Source of the DNA: Enterovibrio gelatinilyticus
Lineage (GTDB): Bacteria; Pseudomonadota; Gammaproteobacteria; Enterobacterales; Vibrionaceae
Reading direction: 5' to 3'
NCBI RefSeq assembly: GCF_028683095.1
Contig: NZ_JAJUBC010000036.1
Span: 1-57,765, forward strand
DNA: 57,765 nt
Shown here: positions 9,401 through 18,408 of the stretch, piece by piece
How positions within the stretch are numbered: the first letter of the stretch is position 1
How the letters are laid out: every line of letters begins with the position of its first letter
Translations under genes and position numbers: made by a program
The notes under the pieces: model-generated
The model's database searches: none
What the model was told of the DNA's origin: nothing
What the model saw: the letters and a program-made list of their open reading frames with translations, nothing else

Positions 9401-10816
9401 CTAGGTGATAATAAGCATGGCACCATACACCATGATTAAGCCAGTGATACCCAAAATAAGGCCGACTTTGGCCATGTCTTTGCTTTCAATTAACCCCGTC
9501 GAATATGCCAAGCTGTTAGGGGGCGTCGACACAGGTAGTATCATGCCAAGTGAAGCAGAAAATGCGACCACAACCAATAGTCCTTGAATTCCCCCTATGG
9601 CGGATAGGCTTTGCATGGACGTTGCTACAGCAGCCGCAATCGGCATAAGAAGGTTCGCTGTGGCGGTATTCGACATGAAGTTTGCCATCAACCAGCAAAT
9701 GAGGGATAGCGTAAGTACGACCGCTACAGGGGACAAGGTATCGTAATCAACGGCGTGTGCAAGTGCAGAGGCCAACCCCGTTTTATCAAGCGCTAAGCCG
9801 ATGGCGATACCACCGGCGACAAGCCACAACACATCCCAATTGATGAGCTTCAATTCTTCTTTGCCCATAATGCCAGTGAGGGTGAAGATGGCCAGAGGAA
9901 CAATCGACACGACATATGTGTTCATGCCATGAAGGCTGGTAGTCATCCAAAGCAGTATCGTGACGGCGAAGGTCGTGTAAACCGTATAAGCGCGCCAGCT
10001 TTTTTGGAATCTCCCGTTTAGCTTAAGCCTCATTTCACTTTGACTGGCGGGGTAGAGTGCTTGCAGTAACCACCATGCGAATGCCAGTTGCACCACCACA
10101 AAGGGCAAGCCCATTGCCATCCAATCTAAAAAGCTAATGGCATTTTCCCCAGTGAGATATTGCAAAGCAATTGCGTTGGGCGGCGTTCCGATTGGTGTCG
10201 CAATACCGCCAGTGTTGGCAGCGATAGGAATGCAGAGGACCAGCGCTTTGATCCCCGTGTCTCCTTTAGGGACGGAAGCAACAATCGGAGCCAGTAGCGC
10301 GAGCATCATCACAGTGGTGGCAGTGTTAGACATAAACATCGAAAACACCGCGGTGATCAACATAAGACCAAGCATGATAAAGCGTGGTTTATTGCCGAAA
10401 GGTTTGAGAAGTACGCGAGCGAGGTTGTTGTCTAAATCGTATTTTGACGCCGCAATCGCAAGGGAAAAGCCGCCCATGAAAAGGATAATGATCGGCGATG
10501 AGAAGGCGCTGAAAATATCGGTGTACGCGATGAGATCGCCTAATTCATGATCAGACGTTGTGTCTCGAAACATATTGAGTCCCTTATCGGAAATCATGAT
10601 CAGTTCGAGTGCGATGATGAGAATTGATGTGGCGAAAACGGGAACGGGTTCGAGTACCCAAAGTAATGCTGCGAGTAGGAAGATAGCGAGCAGACGATGC
10701 TGGATGATCGTTAAATTGTCGAGAGGGATCCAATCGGTAGGCATGAGTAAAATGCCGAGCGGGATGCCAAAGGCAATGACAAATTTAAGTATTACCGCAC
10801 GAGAGAGTGTCGACAT
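9401..10816 (-). CDS. DASS-family (SLC13) sodium/dicarboxylate symporter, VcINDY-like
   Basis: A 471-residue multi-helix protein of the divalent anion:sodium symporter family. Both hallmark SNT motifs are present (MSNTATTVMM in the first half, MSNTATANLLMP in the second), as are the paired GTPPNAIA and STPPNSLAYS loops that bind sodium and carboxylate in V. cholerae VcINDY. It probably takes up succinate/fumarate-type dicarboxylates with sodium, which would fit the nearby fumarate reductase, though no shared regulation is visible. Confidence 0.88.
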   Translation of the reverse strand: MSTLSRAVILKFVIAFGIPLGILLMPTDWIPLDNLTIIQHRLLAIFLLAALLWVLEPVPVFATSILIIALELIMISDKGLNMFRDTTSDHELGDLIAYTDIFSAFSSPIIILFMGGFSLAIAASKYDLDNNLARVLLKPFGNKPRFIMLGLMLITAVFSMFMSNTATTVMMLALLAPIVASVPKGDTGIKALVLCIPIAANTGGIATPIGTPPNAIALQYLTGENAISFLDWMAMGLPFVVVQLAFAWWLLQALYPASQSEMRLKLNGRFQKSWRAYTVYTTFAVTILLWMTTSLHGMNTYVVSIVPLAIFTLTGIMGKEELKLINWDVLWLVAGGIAIGLALDKTGLASALAHAVDYDTLSPVAVVLTLSLICWLMANFMSNTATANLLMPIAAAVATSMQSLSAIGGIQGLLVVVAFSASLGMILPVSTPPNSLAYSTGLIESKDMAKVGLILGITGLIMVYGAMLIIT

Positions 10817-10953
10817 AAGGCTGATCCCATCCTCTTTGAATGAAGTGATGGCATCATATTCATGTTTTAATTCATTGAGTTGGATGCCATTTTACTTTCA
10901 ACAGCATACGGGGGAGAAAAGAAAATACTCTGTGCTCTGATAAAGTTTGTGCA

Positions 10954-10979
10954 CAAAAAAAGGGCAATAATGCCCTTTT
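10954..10979 (-). terminator. Terminator of psd
   Basis: Read on the minus strand: stem GGGCA-TTAT-TGCCC followed by eight T residues, just after the psd stop codon. The plus-strand side also ends in four T residues. Confidence 0.85.
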
Positions 10980-11002
10980 CGTCGCAGATCGTAATTTTGC
11001 CG

Positions 11003-11905
11003 TTAAACGGTTTCTATTTCGCTCTGTTCTTGATTGTGTATCGCGACTTTTTGATGAGCGTAGCTCTCTCCCATGCGGGTTGCTTTGCCAGCGACAATGC
11101 TCTCGTCAAAGGTAATCGCCCCTTTCGGGAATAGGTTGATCACGGTCGATCCCAATTTGAAGCGACCCATTTCTGCGCCTTTCTGAATGGTGACTGACTG
11201 ATCGCCTTCGGCAGGGTAATCCCAACGACGAATGCTTTGACCAGTAGGTGGCGTGATGGTGCCTGCCCACGTGGTTTCGATGCTACCTACAATAGTTGCA
11301 CCGACAAGCACTTGTGCAAGTGGGCCAAATGCGGTGTCAAAAATACACACTACACGCTCATTGCGTGCAAATAGGTTTGGCACATTTTCAGCAGTGAGTG
11401 GGTTAACCGAAAACAGGTCACCCGGCACATAGATCATTTGGCGAAGCGTGCCATCGCATGGCATATGAACACGGTGATAGTCACGCGGCGACAGATATAA
11501 GGTCGCAAAATCACCGTCAGCAAATTCTTCAGCCAATGTTGCGTCACCACCGAGTAATTCGCACGCATCAAAGGTGTGACCTTTGGCTTGGATCAGTCGG
11601 CCTTGCTCGATAGGACCAGCTTGACTGACACAAGCATCAGCGGGGTGGCTAATGACGCTTGCTTCATCATTGATTGGACGAGCACCGTCCTTCAATTCAC
11701 GAACAAAGAAATCGTTGAACGTTGGGTAGCTTGCTGGATCTGGATTTTTAGCTTCACCCATTTCCACCTTGTACTGACGTACGAACCATTTGATCACAGC
11801 GGTCGTCAAAAAGCCGGCTTTAGCAGCAGCAAGTTTACCTACAAGGCGGGTTAGTAGATGTTTTGGCATGCAGTACTGCAGACCAATTTTCAAATCGTTA
11901 GACAC
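11003..11905 (-). CDS. psd: Phosphatidylserine decarboxylase proenzyme
   Basis: A 300-residue inner-membrane enzyme that makes phosphatidylethanolamine from phosphatidylserine. The self-cleavage motif LGST lies at residues 251-254; cleavage before Ser253 creates the pyruvoyl group on the small alpha chain. Asp90 and His147 (SPRDYHRVH) match the catalytic residues of the E. coli enzyme. Follows rsgA in the same direction but after its own terminator. Confidence 0.96.
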   Translation of the reverse strand: MSNDLKIGLQYCMPKHLLTRLVGKLAAAKAGFLTTAVIKWFVRQYKVEMGEAKNPDPASYPTFNDFFVRELKDGARPINDEASVISHPADACVSQAGPIEQGRLIQAKGHTFDACELLGGDATLAEEFADGDFATLYLSPRDYHRVHMPCDGTLRQMIYVPGDLFSVNPLTAENVPNLFARNERVVCIFDTAFGPLAQVLVGATIVGSIETTWAGTITPPTGQSIRRWDYPAEGDQSVTIQKGAEMGRFKLGSTVINLFPKGAITFDESIVAGKATRMGESYAHQKVAIHNQEQSEIETV

Positions 11906-11960
11906 AGTTGTTATTCCTAACTCGTCGAATGGCTTAGAGAAATCCCAAAGGCCGAAATGT

Positions 11961-11998
11961 AAAAAGCGGCCTAGTTTACAAAATTAACAGGCCGCTAA
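11961..11998 (-). terminator. Terminator of rsgA
   Basis: Stem of eight perfect pairs (AGCGGCCT / AGGCCGCT) with a 16-base loop; on the minus strand it is followed by TTTTT. Confidence 0.75.
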
Positions 11999-12027
11999 CC
12001 AGATGGAGGGGGAAAATCGATGGACGA

Positions 12028-13080
12028 TCAGTTTTCTTTATTGCGTGAAAACTGTCGATTTGCCTTCATTTCAGACATGCTATCGATGATCTTGTGGTAG
12101 CTATTAAAGCGCTCGGTACTGATCTTACCACCTTCAACTGCATCTCGGATCAAGCAACCTGGGTCGTCTTTGTGTTTGCAATCGCGGAATTTACAGCCGC
12201 CAATGTAATCACGAAACTCTTTGAAACCTAGTGTGACTTGCTCTGGCTCCAAGTGCCAAAGTCCGAACTCACGTACCCCTGGACTATCAATAAGATCGCC
12301 TCCATCGGGGAAGTGATAAAGGCGAGCAGTGGTGGTAGTGTGCTGACCCAGTCCTGAGTTTTCAGATACTTCGCACGTCTCGGCATTCACTTCTGGAAGC
12401 AGAACATTCACCAAGCTGGATTTACCGACTCCCGATTGGCCGACAAAAATACTGGTTACGTCAGCAAGCTTTGCTTTTAACGCAGCCATACCTTCACCTG
12501 TTTTCTGGCTAACCATCATGACGTCGTAACCGATTTGATGATAAATCGCGAGCATGTTCTTTACGATGTCGAGACCGTTTTCATCAAGCAAGTCTATTTT
12601 GTTGATCACGATTAGAGGCTTGAAATCAACCTGTTCGGTAGCAATCAAGTAACGGTCTATAATGTCGGTAGACAGTTCGGGTAGAATTGCAGAAACGATC
12701 ACAACTTGATCAATGTTGGCTGCGACTGGTTTTACACCGTCATAGTAATCTGGGCGAGTAAGCACTGAGTGACGTTCGTGGACAGCTTCCACAACGCCAG
12801 CAATGCCTTGCAATGTTTTAACGCCAGGACGCCAGACGACAGTATCCCCAGTCACCAAGCTTTCGATTGAGCGGCGAAGGTTACATCGTTGAACAGCACC
12901 GGTTTGAAGATCTTCAATATCTGCGTGTTGTCCAAAACGAGTGATCACGACCCCTTCACGGGCTGATTCCAGTAAGGATTCATCCCACTGGACATCCTTT
13001 TGCTGACGATCAATTCGTTTATTTTGGTTTGTCCGTACTCGGCGCAATTGGCCTTTTGTGAGATTTTTCTTTTTTGCCAC
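12028..13080 (-). CDS. rsgA: Ribosome small-subunit assembly GTPase RsgA
   Basis: A circularly permuted GTPase of 350 residues that matures the 30S subunit. An N-terminal basic extension and OB domain come first, then G4 NKID (160-163), then the G1 P-loop GQSGVGKSS (214-222) and G3 DSPGV, the permuted order. The C-terminal zinc knuckle is [14 protein letters not shown]. Divergent from orn, as in E. coli. Confidence 0.96.
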   Translation of the reverse strand: MAKKKNLTKGQLRRVRTNQNKRIDRQQKDVQWDESLLESAREGVVITRFGQHADIEDLQTGAVQRCNLRRSIESLVTGDTVVWRPGVKTLQGIAGVVEAVHERHSVLTRPDYYDGVKPVAANIDQVVIVSAILPELSTDIIDRYLIATEQVDFKPLIVINKIDLLDENGLDIVKNMLAIYHQIGYDVMMVSQKTGEGMAALKAKLADVTSIFVGQSGVGKSSLVNVLLPEVNAETCEVSENSGLGQHTTTTARLYHFPDGGDLIDSPGVREFGLWHLEPEQVTLGFKEFRDYIGGCKFRDCKHKDDPGCLIRDAVEGGKISTERFNSYHKIIDSMSEMKANRQFSRNKEN

Positions 13081-13158
13081 GAGAATGTCGCTAGTTTAGT
13101 TGGCTTTCAAGTCAGGCTAAGTATGATACATGGTTTATTTGTAAAATAGGCAATTTGG

Positions 13159-13704
13159 ATGTCTTTCAGCGATAAGAATTTAATCTGGATTGATCTTGAG
13201 ATGACAGGACTTGATCCACAGGTTCATAAAGTCATTGAGATCGCTACCGTTGTTACAGATGCTGAACTTAATGTTTTAGCCGAAGGCCCAGTCATAGCCA
13301 TTAATCAATCTGACGATGAATTGGCAATAATGGATGAGTGGTGCACGAACACACACACTCGCAGTGGGCTGGTGGATCGTGTGAAAGCGAGCAAAGTGAA
13401 TGAAGAGCAAGCTATCAAAGAAACGATCGCGTTTCTTAAAGATTGGGTGCCTGCAGGTGTTTCTCCGATCTGTGGCAATAGCGTAGGGCAAGATCGTCGA
13501 TTCCTTTATCAGCATATGCCTGAACTAGAACGCTTCTTTCATTACCGCACCGTCGACGTCAGTACCATCAAAGAGTTGGTCAGACGCTGGCAGCCAGATC
13601 TTCTGACTGGCTTCCAAAAGCAAGGGACTCATTTGGCAATGGATGACATCCGAGAGTCAATTGAAGAACTGCGCTACTACAGAAGTAAGATCTTTACGAT
13701 CTGA
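13159..13704 (+). CDS. orn: Oligoribonuclease
   Basis: A 181-residue DEDDh exoribonuclease that degrades 2-5 nt RNAs and linear c-di-GMP breakdown products. Motif I is [11 protein letters not shown]; Exo III region [14 protein letters not shown] carries the general-base His and last Asp. Length is standard. The upstream 78 bases shared with rsgA hold both promoters. Confidence 0.97.
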   Translation: MSFSDKNLIWIDLEMTGLDPQVHKVIEIATVVTDAELNVLAEGPVIAINQSDDELAIMDEWCTNTHTRSGLVDRVKASKVNEEQAIKETIAFLKDWVPAGVSPICGNSVGQDRRFLYQHMPELERFFHYRTVDVSTIKELVRRWQPDLLTGFQKQGTHLAMDDIRESIEELRYYRSKIFTI

Positions 13705-13754
13705 TGCCAAAATAAGCGATACGAAGAAATTTCAAAATTTATGAGTTTAGAGGC

Positions 13755-13782
13755 TTGCATCCCTGATTTTTCTTCGTATAAT
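13755..13782 (+). promoter_or_regulatory. Promoter of the tRNA-Gly array
   Basis: TTGCAT, 16-base spacer, TATAAT, then a GC-rich discriminator, the pattern of stringently controlled stable-RNA promoters. It lies 36 bases before the first tRNA. Confidence 0.75.
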
Positions 13783-13817
13783 TCGCAGCCCTGACAGAGA
13801 CAATTGTCTTTGATTAA

Positions 13818-13893
13818 GCGACACTAGCTCAGCTGGTAGAGCGCAACCTTGCCAAGGTTGAGGTCACGAGTTCGAACCTCGTGTGTCGCTCCA
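13818..13893 (+). tRNA. tRNA-Gly(GCC), copy 1
   Basis: A 76-base cloverleaf including encoded CCA. Acceptor GCGACAC pairs with GTGTCGC; anticodon arm CAACC-TTGCCAA-GGTTG gives anticodon GCC; T-arm contains GTTCGAAC. First gene of the array, equivalent to E. coli glyV/X/Y. Confidence 0.97.
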
Positions 13894-13996
13894 CTTCTCT
13901 TGTGGAACAGGACGTTATCGATTTGTCGATAGCAGATCATGCAAAGTTTGCGGGTCATTAGAAATAAAGATCACTTGATGATCATGAAAGATCTTT

Positions 13997-14072
13997 GCGA
14001 CACTAGCTCAGCTGGTAGAGCGCAACCTTGCCAAGGTTGAGGTCACGAGTTCGAACCTCGTGTGTCGCTCCA
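13997..14072 (+). tRNA. tRNA-Gly(GCC), copy 2
   Basis: Identical in sequence to copy 1, including CCA. The following 76-base spacer is nearly repeated after copy 3, giving a 152-base tandem unit. Confidence 0.97.
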
Positions 14073-14148
14073 ATTTCTTTCAAAAAGAGAATTCACTTTT
14101 GATTCGTTGAAAGTGAAAGAAAAGCCCGATGCAAATCGGCACTGTGAT

Positions 14149-14224
14149 GCGACACTAGCTCAGCTGGTAGAGCGCAACCTTGCCAAGGTTGAGGTCACGA
14201 GTTCGAACCTCGTGTGTCGCTCCA
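14149..14224 (+). tRNA. tRNA-Gly(GCC), copy 3
   Basis: Identical to copies 1 and 2. Preceded and followed by closely similar 76-base spacers, a sign of recent tandem duplication. Confidence 0.97.
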
Positions 14225-14300
14225 AACTCTTTCAAAAAGAGAAAGCACTTTTGATTCGTCGAGAGTGAAAAATAAGCCCGGTGTAAATCGGCACTATGAT

Positions 14301-14390
14301 GCGACACTAGCTCAGCGAGCAGAGTGCAACCTTACCAAGGTTTAGGTCACACCTAATCCTTGAAGATCGGGAACCTCGTGTGTTGCTTCA
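14301..14390 (+). pseudogene. Degenerate tRNA-Gly copy with ACC-like anticodon
   Basis: Starts exactly like the array tRNAs (GCGACACTAGCTCAGC) and ends with a diverged GTGTGTTGCTTCA. The D-arm is altered, the anticodon loop reads TTACCAA (ACC in place of GCC), and the T-arm is replaced by a longer segment containing CCTTGAAGATCGGG, so GTTCGAAC is lost. It sits at the 152-base period. I judge it non-functional because it cannot form a normal T-arm. Confidence 0.75.
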
Positions 14391-14478
14391 AACTCTTTCG
14401 ATTCGTCGAAAGTGCGAAACGCAAGTTACCTTGTCATTCGCTTCAGAAATTGCCGAAATCATTCGGACGCTCTTTAAT

Positions 14479-14554
14479 GCGACACTAGCTCAGCTGGTAG
14501 AGCGCAACCTTGCCAAGGTTGAGGTCACGAGTTCGAACCTCGTGTGTCGCTCCA
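14479..14554 (+). tRNA. tRNA-Gly(GCC), copy 4
   Basis: Identical to copies 1-3, intact with CCA. It lies between the two degenerate copies. Confidence 0.97.
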
Positions 14555-14581
14555 AATTTTAATTTCTGAGTAATCAGAAGT

Positions 14582-14657
14582 GCGAAACACAAGAACCCTT
14601 GCCAAGGTTGAGGTCACGCTTAAGCCTTGAAGATCGGGAACCTCGTGTGTCGCTCCA
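14582..14657 (+). pseudogene. Second degenerate tRNA-Gly copy
   Basis: Keeps the anticodon 3' half (CCTTGCCAAGGTTGAGGTCACG) only in part and the 3' end GTGTGTCGCTCCA, but the acceptor 5' half and D-arm are replaced by GCGAAACACAAGAA, and the T-arm holds the same CCTTGAAGATCGGG block seen in the other broken copy. A normal cloverleaf is not possible. Confidence 0.7.
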
Positions 14658-14662
14658 AATTT

Positions 14663-14684
14663 CTTGCAGTTAATCATCTGCAAG
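14663..14684 (+). repeat. Hairpin after the tRNA array
   Basis: CTTGCAG and CTGCAAG flank an eight-base loop just after the last tRNA-like unit. Without a T-run it is more likely a processing or stability structure than an intrinsic terminator. Confidence 0.4.
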
Positions 14685-14856
14685 CACCAACACTTCGCAT
14701 AACACGTACCAGTTATCTGTAGGGTACCGCGAATCGTTGTCTTTAATGCTGTGAAGCATTATCTCAGGGCAAGGTCTAGCCCATAAAATCTGAATGCTTT
14801 GTAAATCTCGTATGCCACTGATGCATACTGGTCATATTTCAATGTTTCTCACAGAG

Positions 14857-15144
14857 TTATCCACAGCAGCCAAGTTGTGGGTAAAGCCGTTGATGAATAA
14901 ATGAAGGTGTGACCTTTCTCAGAATTTACTGTTCGTTAGGTGATCGGTGGATAACTGAGGGTTGTGTGTGTTCTCTTTTTTAACTTCATGTTTATAAAGA
15001 GTTTTTATTGTTGGTGTGCGCTGTTTTCAAAAGCTTATCCCCAATATTGTCACCTAGCGTGATGTGACACGGGAATTATTCACAGAGTGTGTTTAACTTT
15101 GTCGATATGCACTGTTTTATAGCGTACTGAAAATGTTTTCCACA
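14857..15144. promoter_or_regulatory. DnaA-box cluster, candidate datA-equivalent locus
   Basis: A gene-free stretch with six DnaA-box matches: TTATCCACA at 14857-14865 (perfect), TTACCCACA at 14876-14884 (minus), TTATCCACC at 14946-14954 (minus), TTATCCCCA at 15035-15043, TTATTCACA at 15076-15084 (perfect TTATNCACA) and TTTTCCACA at 15136-15144. A seventh weaker match, TTAAACACA, is at 15088-15096 (minus). An IHF-like core ATCAA-N4-TT lies on the minus strand at 14884-14894, between the second and third boxes. E. coli datA, which promotes DnaA-ATP hydrolysis with IHF, lies at this very position between glyVXY and queG. Function here is inferred from position and boxes. Confidence 0.72.
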
Positions 15145-15226
15145 TTACGCAGCAGAAGTGAACCTATGTCTTATTTCTGCATCTTTCTTCGCTGATGAAG
15201 AGGACATCTATTAAGATTTGCACTAT

Positions 15227-16381
15227 TTATGCATCTCTGGATAAGCCTTTCTGAACAATTCTGACTAACCGTTTTGTGGAAGCGGGTAATACGTTAACCT
15301 CGCCTTCTTTCCTGCGTTCAATCTGTTGAGTAATTGCCCAATTTAGGTGCTCATCAAGCATAGCAGAGAAATTTTTGGCTGCCTGCAAAAGCGCAACGAT
15401 CTCTGGGTCATATGGTGCGTTCCCCATCGCTACAGACAGGTTTCTACGCCATTTCTCGTGGCCTATACGGCGAATCGCTGAACCTTCCGTTTCTTTCAAA
15501 AATGTTGATTCATCCCAACTGAATAACGTCTTCAATGATTGCTGAACCAAACTTGAACGTCCATGAAAGTCGGTTTCTTGTGTAACTTCTGCTTCGCGGT
15601 TGTATGGGCAGACCAATTGGCAGTCATCACAGCCGTAAATACGGTTACCCATAGGGCGGCGAAACTCTTCAGGGATGGGGCCATCGAGCTCGATAGTGAG
15701 ATAGGAAATACAACGGCGTGCATCAACGACTGTGTCTCCAACAATCGCGTCGGTAGGGCATGACGTGATACAGGCTACGCATTTGCCGCACTGATTCTCT
15801 ACAGGCTCGTCAACGGGAAGTGGCAGATCAATGAGTAGCTCTCCGAGGAAAAACCACGACCCTGCTTCTTGGCTGAGCAATAAAGAGTGTTTTCCTGTCC
15901 AACCTAGCCCCGCTTTTTCAGCCAATGGCCTTTCAAGTACAGGTGCGGAGTCAACAAAAGGTCTATAGCCAAACTCACCGACTTCTTGCGATATGCGATC
16001 GCCCAACTTCTTGAGTCGATTTCTGATCAGCTTATGATAATCACGACCGAGAGCGTAGCGACTGATGTAAGCGAGGGATGGGTCGTCCAGTGTTTTGGCG
16101 AATCCTGCATTGGGGGGCAAGTAATCCATACGCGCACTGATCACGCGGATAGTGCCTTCAACCAACTCTTGTGGACGCGCCCGCATCATGCCGTGGCGTG
16201 CCATCCAGTCCATCTCACCGTGGTAACCCGCATCTAACCATCGCTGAAGTTGCTCTTCATGCTGACGGAGATCGATATCAGTGATACCGATATGCTGAAA
16301 ACCTAGTTCGCGACCCCATTGCCTGATATTTTCAGCAAGCAGGTCAAAATTAATCGATGATGAAGATCGAGAGTTAGGCAT
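15227..16381 (-). CDS. queG: Epoxyqueuosine reductase QueG
   Basis: 384 residues. Reduces epoxyqueuosine to queuosine in the anticodon of Tyr, His, Asn and Asp tRNAs, using cobalamin and two [4Fe-4S] clusters. The ferredoxin motifs are CGKCVACITSCP and CDDCQLVCPYN; the N-terminal DUF1730 domain is complete. Divergent from nnr with 24 bases between the starts, as in E. coli. Confidence 0.95.
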   Translation of the reverse strand: MPNSRSSSSINFDLLAENIRQWGRELGFQHIGITDIDLRQHEEQLQRWLDAGYHGEMDWMARHGMMRARPQELVEGTIRVISARMDYLPPNAGFAKTLDDPSLAYISRYALGRDYHKLIRNRLKKLGDRISQEVGEFGYRPFVDSAPVLERPLAEKAGLGWTGKHSLLLSQEAGSWFFLGELLIDLPLPVDEPVENQCGKCVACITSCPTDAIVGDTVVDARRCISYLTIELDGPIPEEFRRPMGNRIYGCDDCQLVCPYNREAEVTQETDFHGRSSLVQQSLKTLFSWDESTFLKETEGSAIRRIGHEKWRRNLSVAMGNAPYDPEIVALLQAAKNFSAMLDEHLNWAITQQIERRKEGEVNVLPASTKRLVRIVQKGLSRDA

Positions 16382-16405
16382 AAAGATCAGGATGGATGAC
16401 TGAAG

Positions 16406-17887
16406 ATGGCGGCGAGTTTACCACAATCCCTTTACCGATCGGATCAGGTTAAGCGCGGAGAGCGTAAAATCGCATCGGATCTTGGTGTGGAAATGTACGA
16501 TCTTATGGAGCGAGCAGGCTTAGCGGCGTTTTGTTTGCTTCGACAGCGTTGGCCTGAAGCGAAAAAGATCCTGATCACATGTGGCAGCGGCAACAATGGT
16601 GGCGATGGTTATGTTGTTGGTCGCTTGGCGCTAGAGGCGGGGCTACAAGTTGTGCTGTGGTCTGCGAGTGATCCTGAGACATTAACGGGAGAAGCGCGAA
16701 CCGCGAAACAAGCATTCTTGGCACAAAGCGGCGTTATATTGTCTGCTGATCTGCCATCAGAGCCGTTTGATCTGATCGTCGATGCGCTGTTTGGAACAGG
16801 GCTATCGCGAGCCGTGGAGGGTCATTACCGTGATGCGATAAAAGTGATAAATGCGTCCGGTTCGCCTGTATTGGCTATTGATATTCCTAGTGGACTGCAC
16901 GCGGACACGGGCTCTGTTTTTGGTGATGCTATCAATGCGGACTGCACCATCAGCTTTGTGGCATTGAAGCAGGGGTTGTTCACGGGGAAAGCTGCCGATC
17001 ATTGTGGGCACATCGTTTTTGATGGTCTTGGCATTCATGAAGCGTTTGAAGCGCATATCCCTACTTCAGTTACACTGCTAGGTGTCAATCTCTTAAAGGA
17101 TTTTCAGCCTGTTCGCCGACGTAGTGCGCATAAAGGACAATGCGGTCGTTTACTTTGTATTGGCGGCCAGCAAGGCATGGGTGGAGCGATCATCTTATGC
17201 GGTCAAGCGGCACTGCGAACTGGCGCGGGGTTAGTGGCACTTTTAACTGATAAGACGCATATCAATGCCATTTTAGCCAGCCAACCTGAGTTGATGATCC
17301 GCCAATGGCAAAAAGAAGATGGCGCTCAAGCGCTTTCATCAGTGATACATTGGGCGGATGTTCTTGCGCTGGGACCTGGGTTAGGTCAATCAGTATGGGC
17401 GCGTGCTTTATTTGAGGCCGCATTGGCAAGTCAGTTGCCGGTGGTGGTGGATGCAGACGCATTAAGCCTGCTGTCGCATTTCCCTCATAATTATGATCAT
17501 TGGGTGCTCACGCCTCATCCGGGAGAGGCGGCAAGATTATTAGATCTCACAGTAGAAGAAATTGAACGGGATCGGTTTTCTGCCGTCAAAGAAATACATA
17601 ATCGTTACGGCGGTGTGGTGGTGCTTAAAGGTGCAGGCACAATCGTTTATGATGGTACGTATTGTTCGGTGATTCATGCTGGTAACCCTGGTATGGCATC
17701 GGGAGGCATGGGGGATGTGTTAACTGGCGTGATAGCGTCTTGTTTAGCGCAAACTCAATCGGTTAAAGAGGCGGCAAGGTTTGGCACGCTCTTGCACAGT
17801 TACGCTGCAGATATTGCTGCGCAGCATGGGGAGCGAGGGCTGTTAGCCAGCGACTTGCTACCTTTGCTTGGAAACAACATAGAATAA
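16406..17887 (+). CDS. nnr: Bifunctional NAD(P)HX epimerase / dehydratase
   Basis: A 493-residue repair enzyme that restores hydrated NAD(P)H. The N-terminal YjeF_N epimerase domain carries CGSGNNGGDGYVVGRLA; the C-terminal kinase-like dehydratase domain carries LTPHPGEAARLL and GNPGMASGGMGDVLTG. It begins the long plus-strand block leading through tsaE, amiB, mutL, miaA and hfq. Confidence 0.96.
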   Translation: MAASLPQSLYRSDQVKRGERKIASDLGVEMYDLMERAGLAAFCLLRQRWPEAKKILITCGSGNNGGDGYVVGRLALEAGLQVVLWSASDPETLTGEARTAKQAFLAQSGVILSADLPSEPFDLIVDALFGTGLSRAVEGHYRDAIKVINASGSPVLAIDIPSGLHADTGSVFGDAINADCTISFVALKQGLFTGKAADHCGHIVFDGLGIHEAFEAHIPTSVTLLGVNLLKDFQPVRRRSAHKGQCGRLLCIGGQQGMGGAIILCGQAALRTGAGLVALLTDKTHINAILASQPELMIRQWQKEDGAQALSSVIHWADVLALGPGLGQSVWARALFEAALASQLPVVVDADALSLLSHFPHNYDHWVLTPHPGEAARLLDLTVEEIERDRFSAVKEIHNRYGGVVVLKGAGTIVYDGTYCSVIHAGNPGMASGGMGDVLTGVIASCLAQTQSVKEAARFGTLLHSYAADIAAQHGERGLLASDLLPLLGNNIE

Positions 17888-17936
17888 ATGCAGATTTGAC
17901 GGCGAATGACCGTCAAACAACAAAGCAGTGAGAAAC

Positions 17937-18404
17937 ATGACAATAACTTTTAATACTGAACTTGCTGATGAGCAAGCCACAGTGACGTTGGGTGCGGCAC
18001 TCGCAGCAGCGTGTTCACAACAAACCACCATCTACCTGCATGGGGATTTAGGAGCAGGTAAAACCACGTTTTCTCGTGGTTTTATTCAATCTCTTGGTCA
18101 TAACGGCAATGTGAAAAGTCCAACCTATACATTGGTTGAGCCATACCAACTCGCCTCTTGGCAGGTTTACCACTTCGATCTTTACCGTTTGGCTGATCCC
18201 GAAGAGCTCGAATTCATGGGGATCCGTGATTACTTCACACCTGACGCACTTTGTTTGGTTGAATGGCCGGAAAAAGGTGAAGGCATGTTGCCAGAACCTG
18301 ATCTCGATATCACACTGAAATATAACGGTGAACAACGTACGGTGCAGGTTATAGCAAATACTGCGGTCGGCGAAACCCTGATTGATAGTTTGGAGTGGAA
18401 ATAG
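17937..18404 (+). CDS. tsaE: tRNA t6A biosynthesis ATPase TsaE
   Basis: The ATPase partner of TsaBCD in forming threonylcarbamoyladenosine at A37 of ANN-decoding tRNAs. Walker A is GDLGAGKTT at residues 36-44; VEWPEKG near residue 100 is the family Walker B-side motif. An in-frame GTG at 17928 gives three extra residues; the ATG at 17937 matches the usual N-terminus better. Ends five bases before amiB. Confidence 0.94.
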   Translation: MTITFNTELADEQATVTLGAALAAACSQQTTIYLHGDLGAGKTTFSRGFIQSLGHNGNVKSPTYTLVEPYQLASWQVYHFDLYRLADPEELEFMGIRDYFTPDALCLVEWPEKGEGMLPEPDLDITLKYNGEQRTVQVIANTAVGETLIDSLEWK

Positions 18405-18408
18405 AGTT

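Noticed and set aside
14857-15144. Chromosomal replication origin oriC
   Set aside because: DnaA boxes are present but there is no AT-rich unwinding region with GATC cluster and no mnmG, mioC or dnaA nearby; the datA position fits better.
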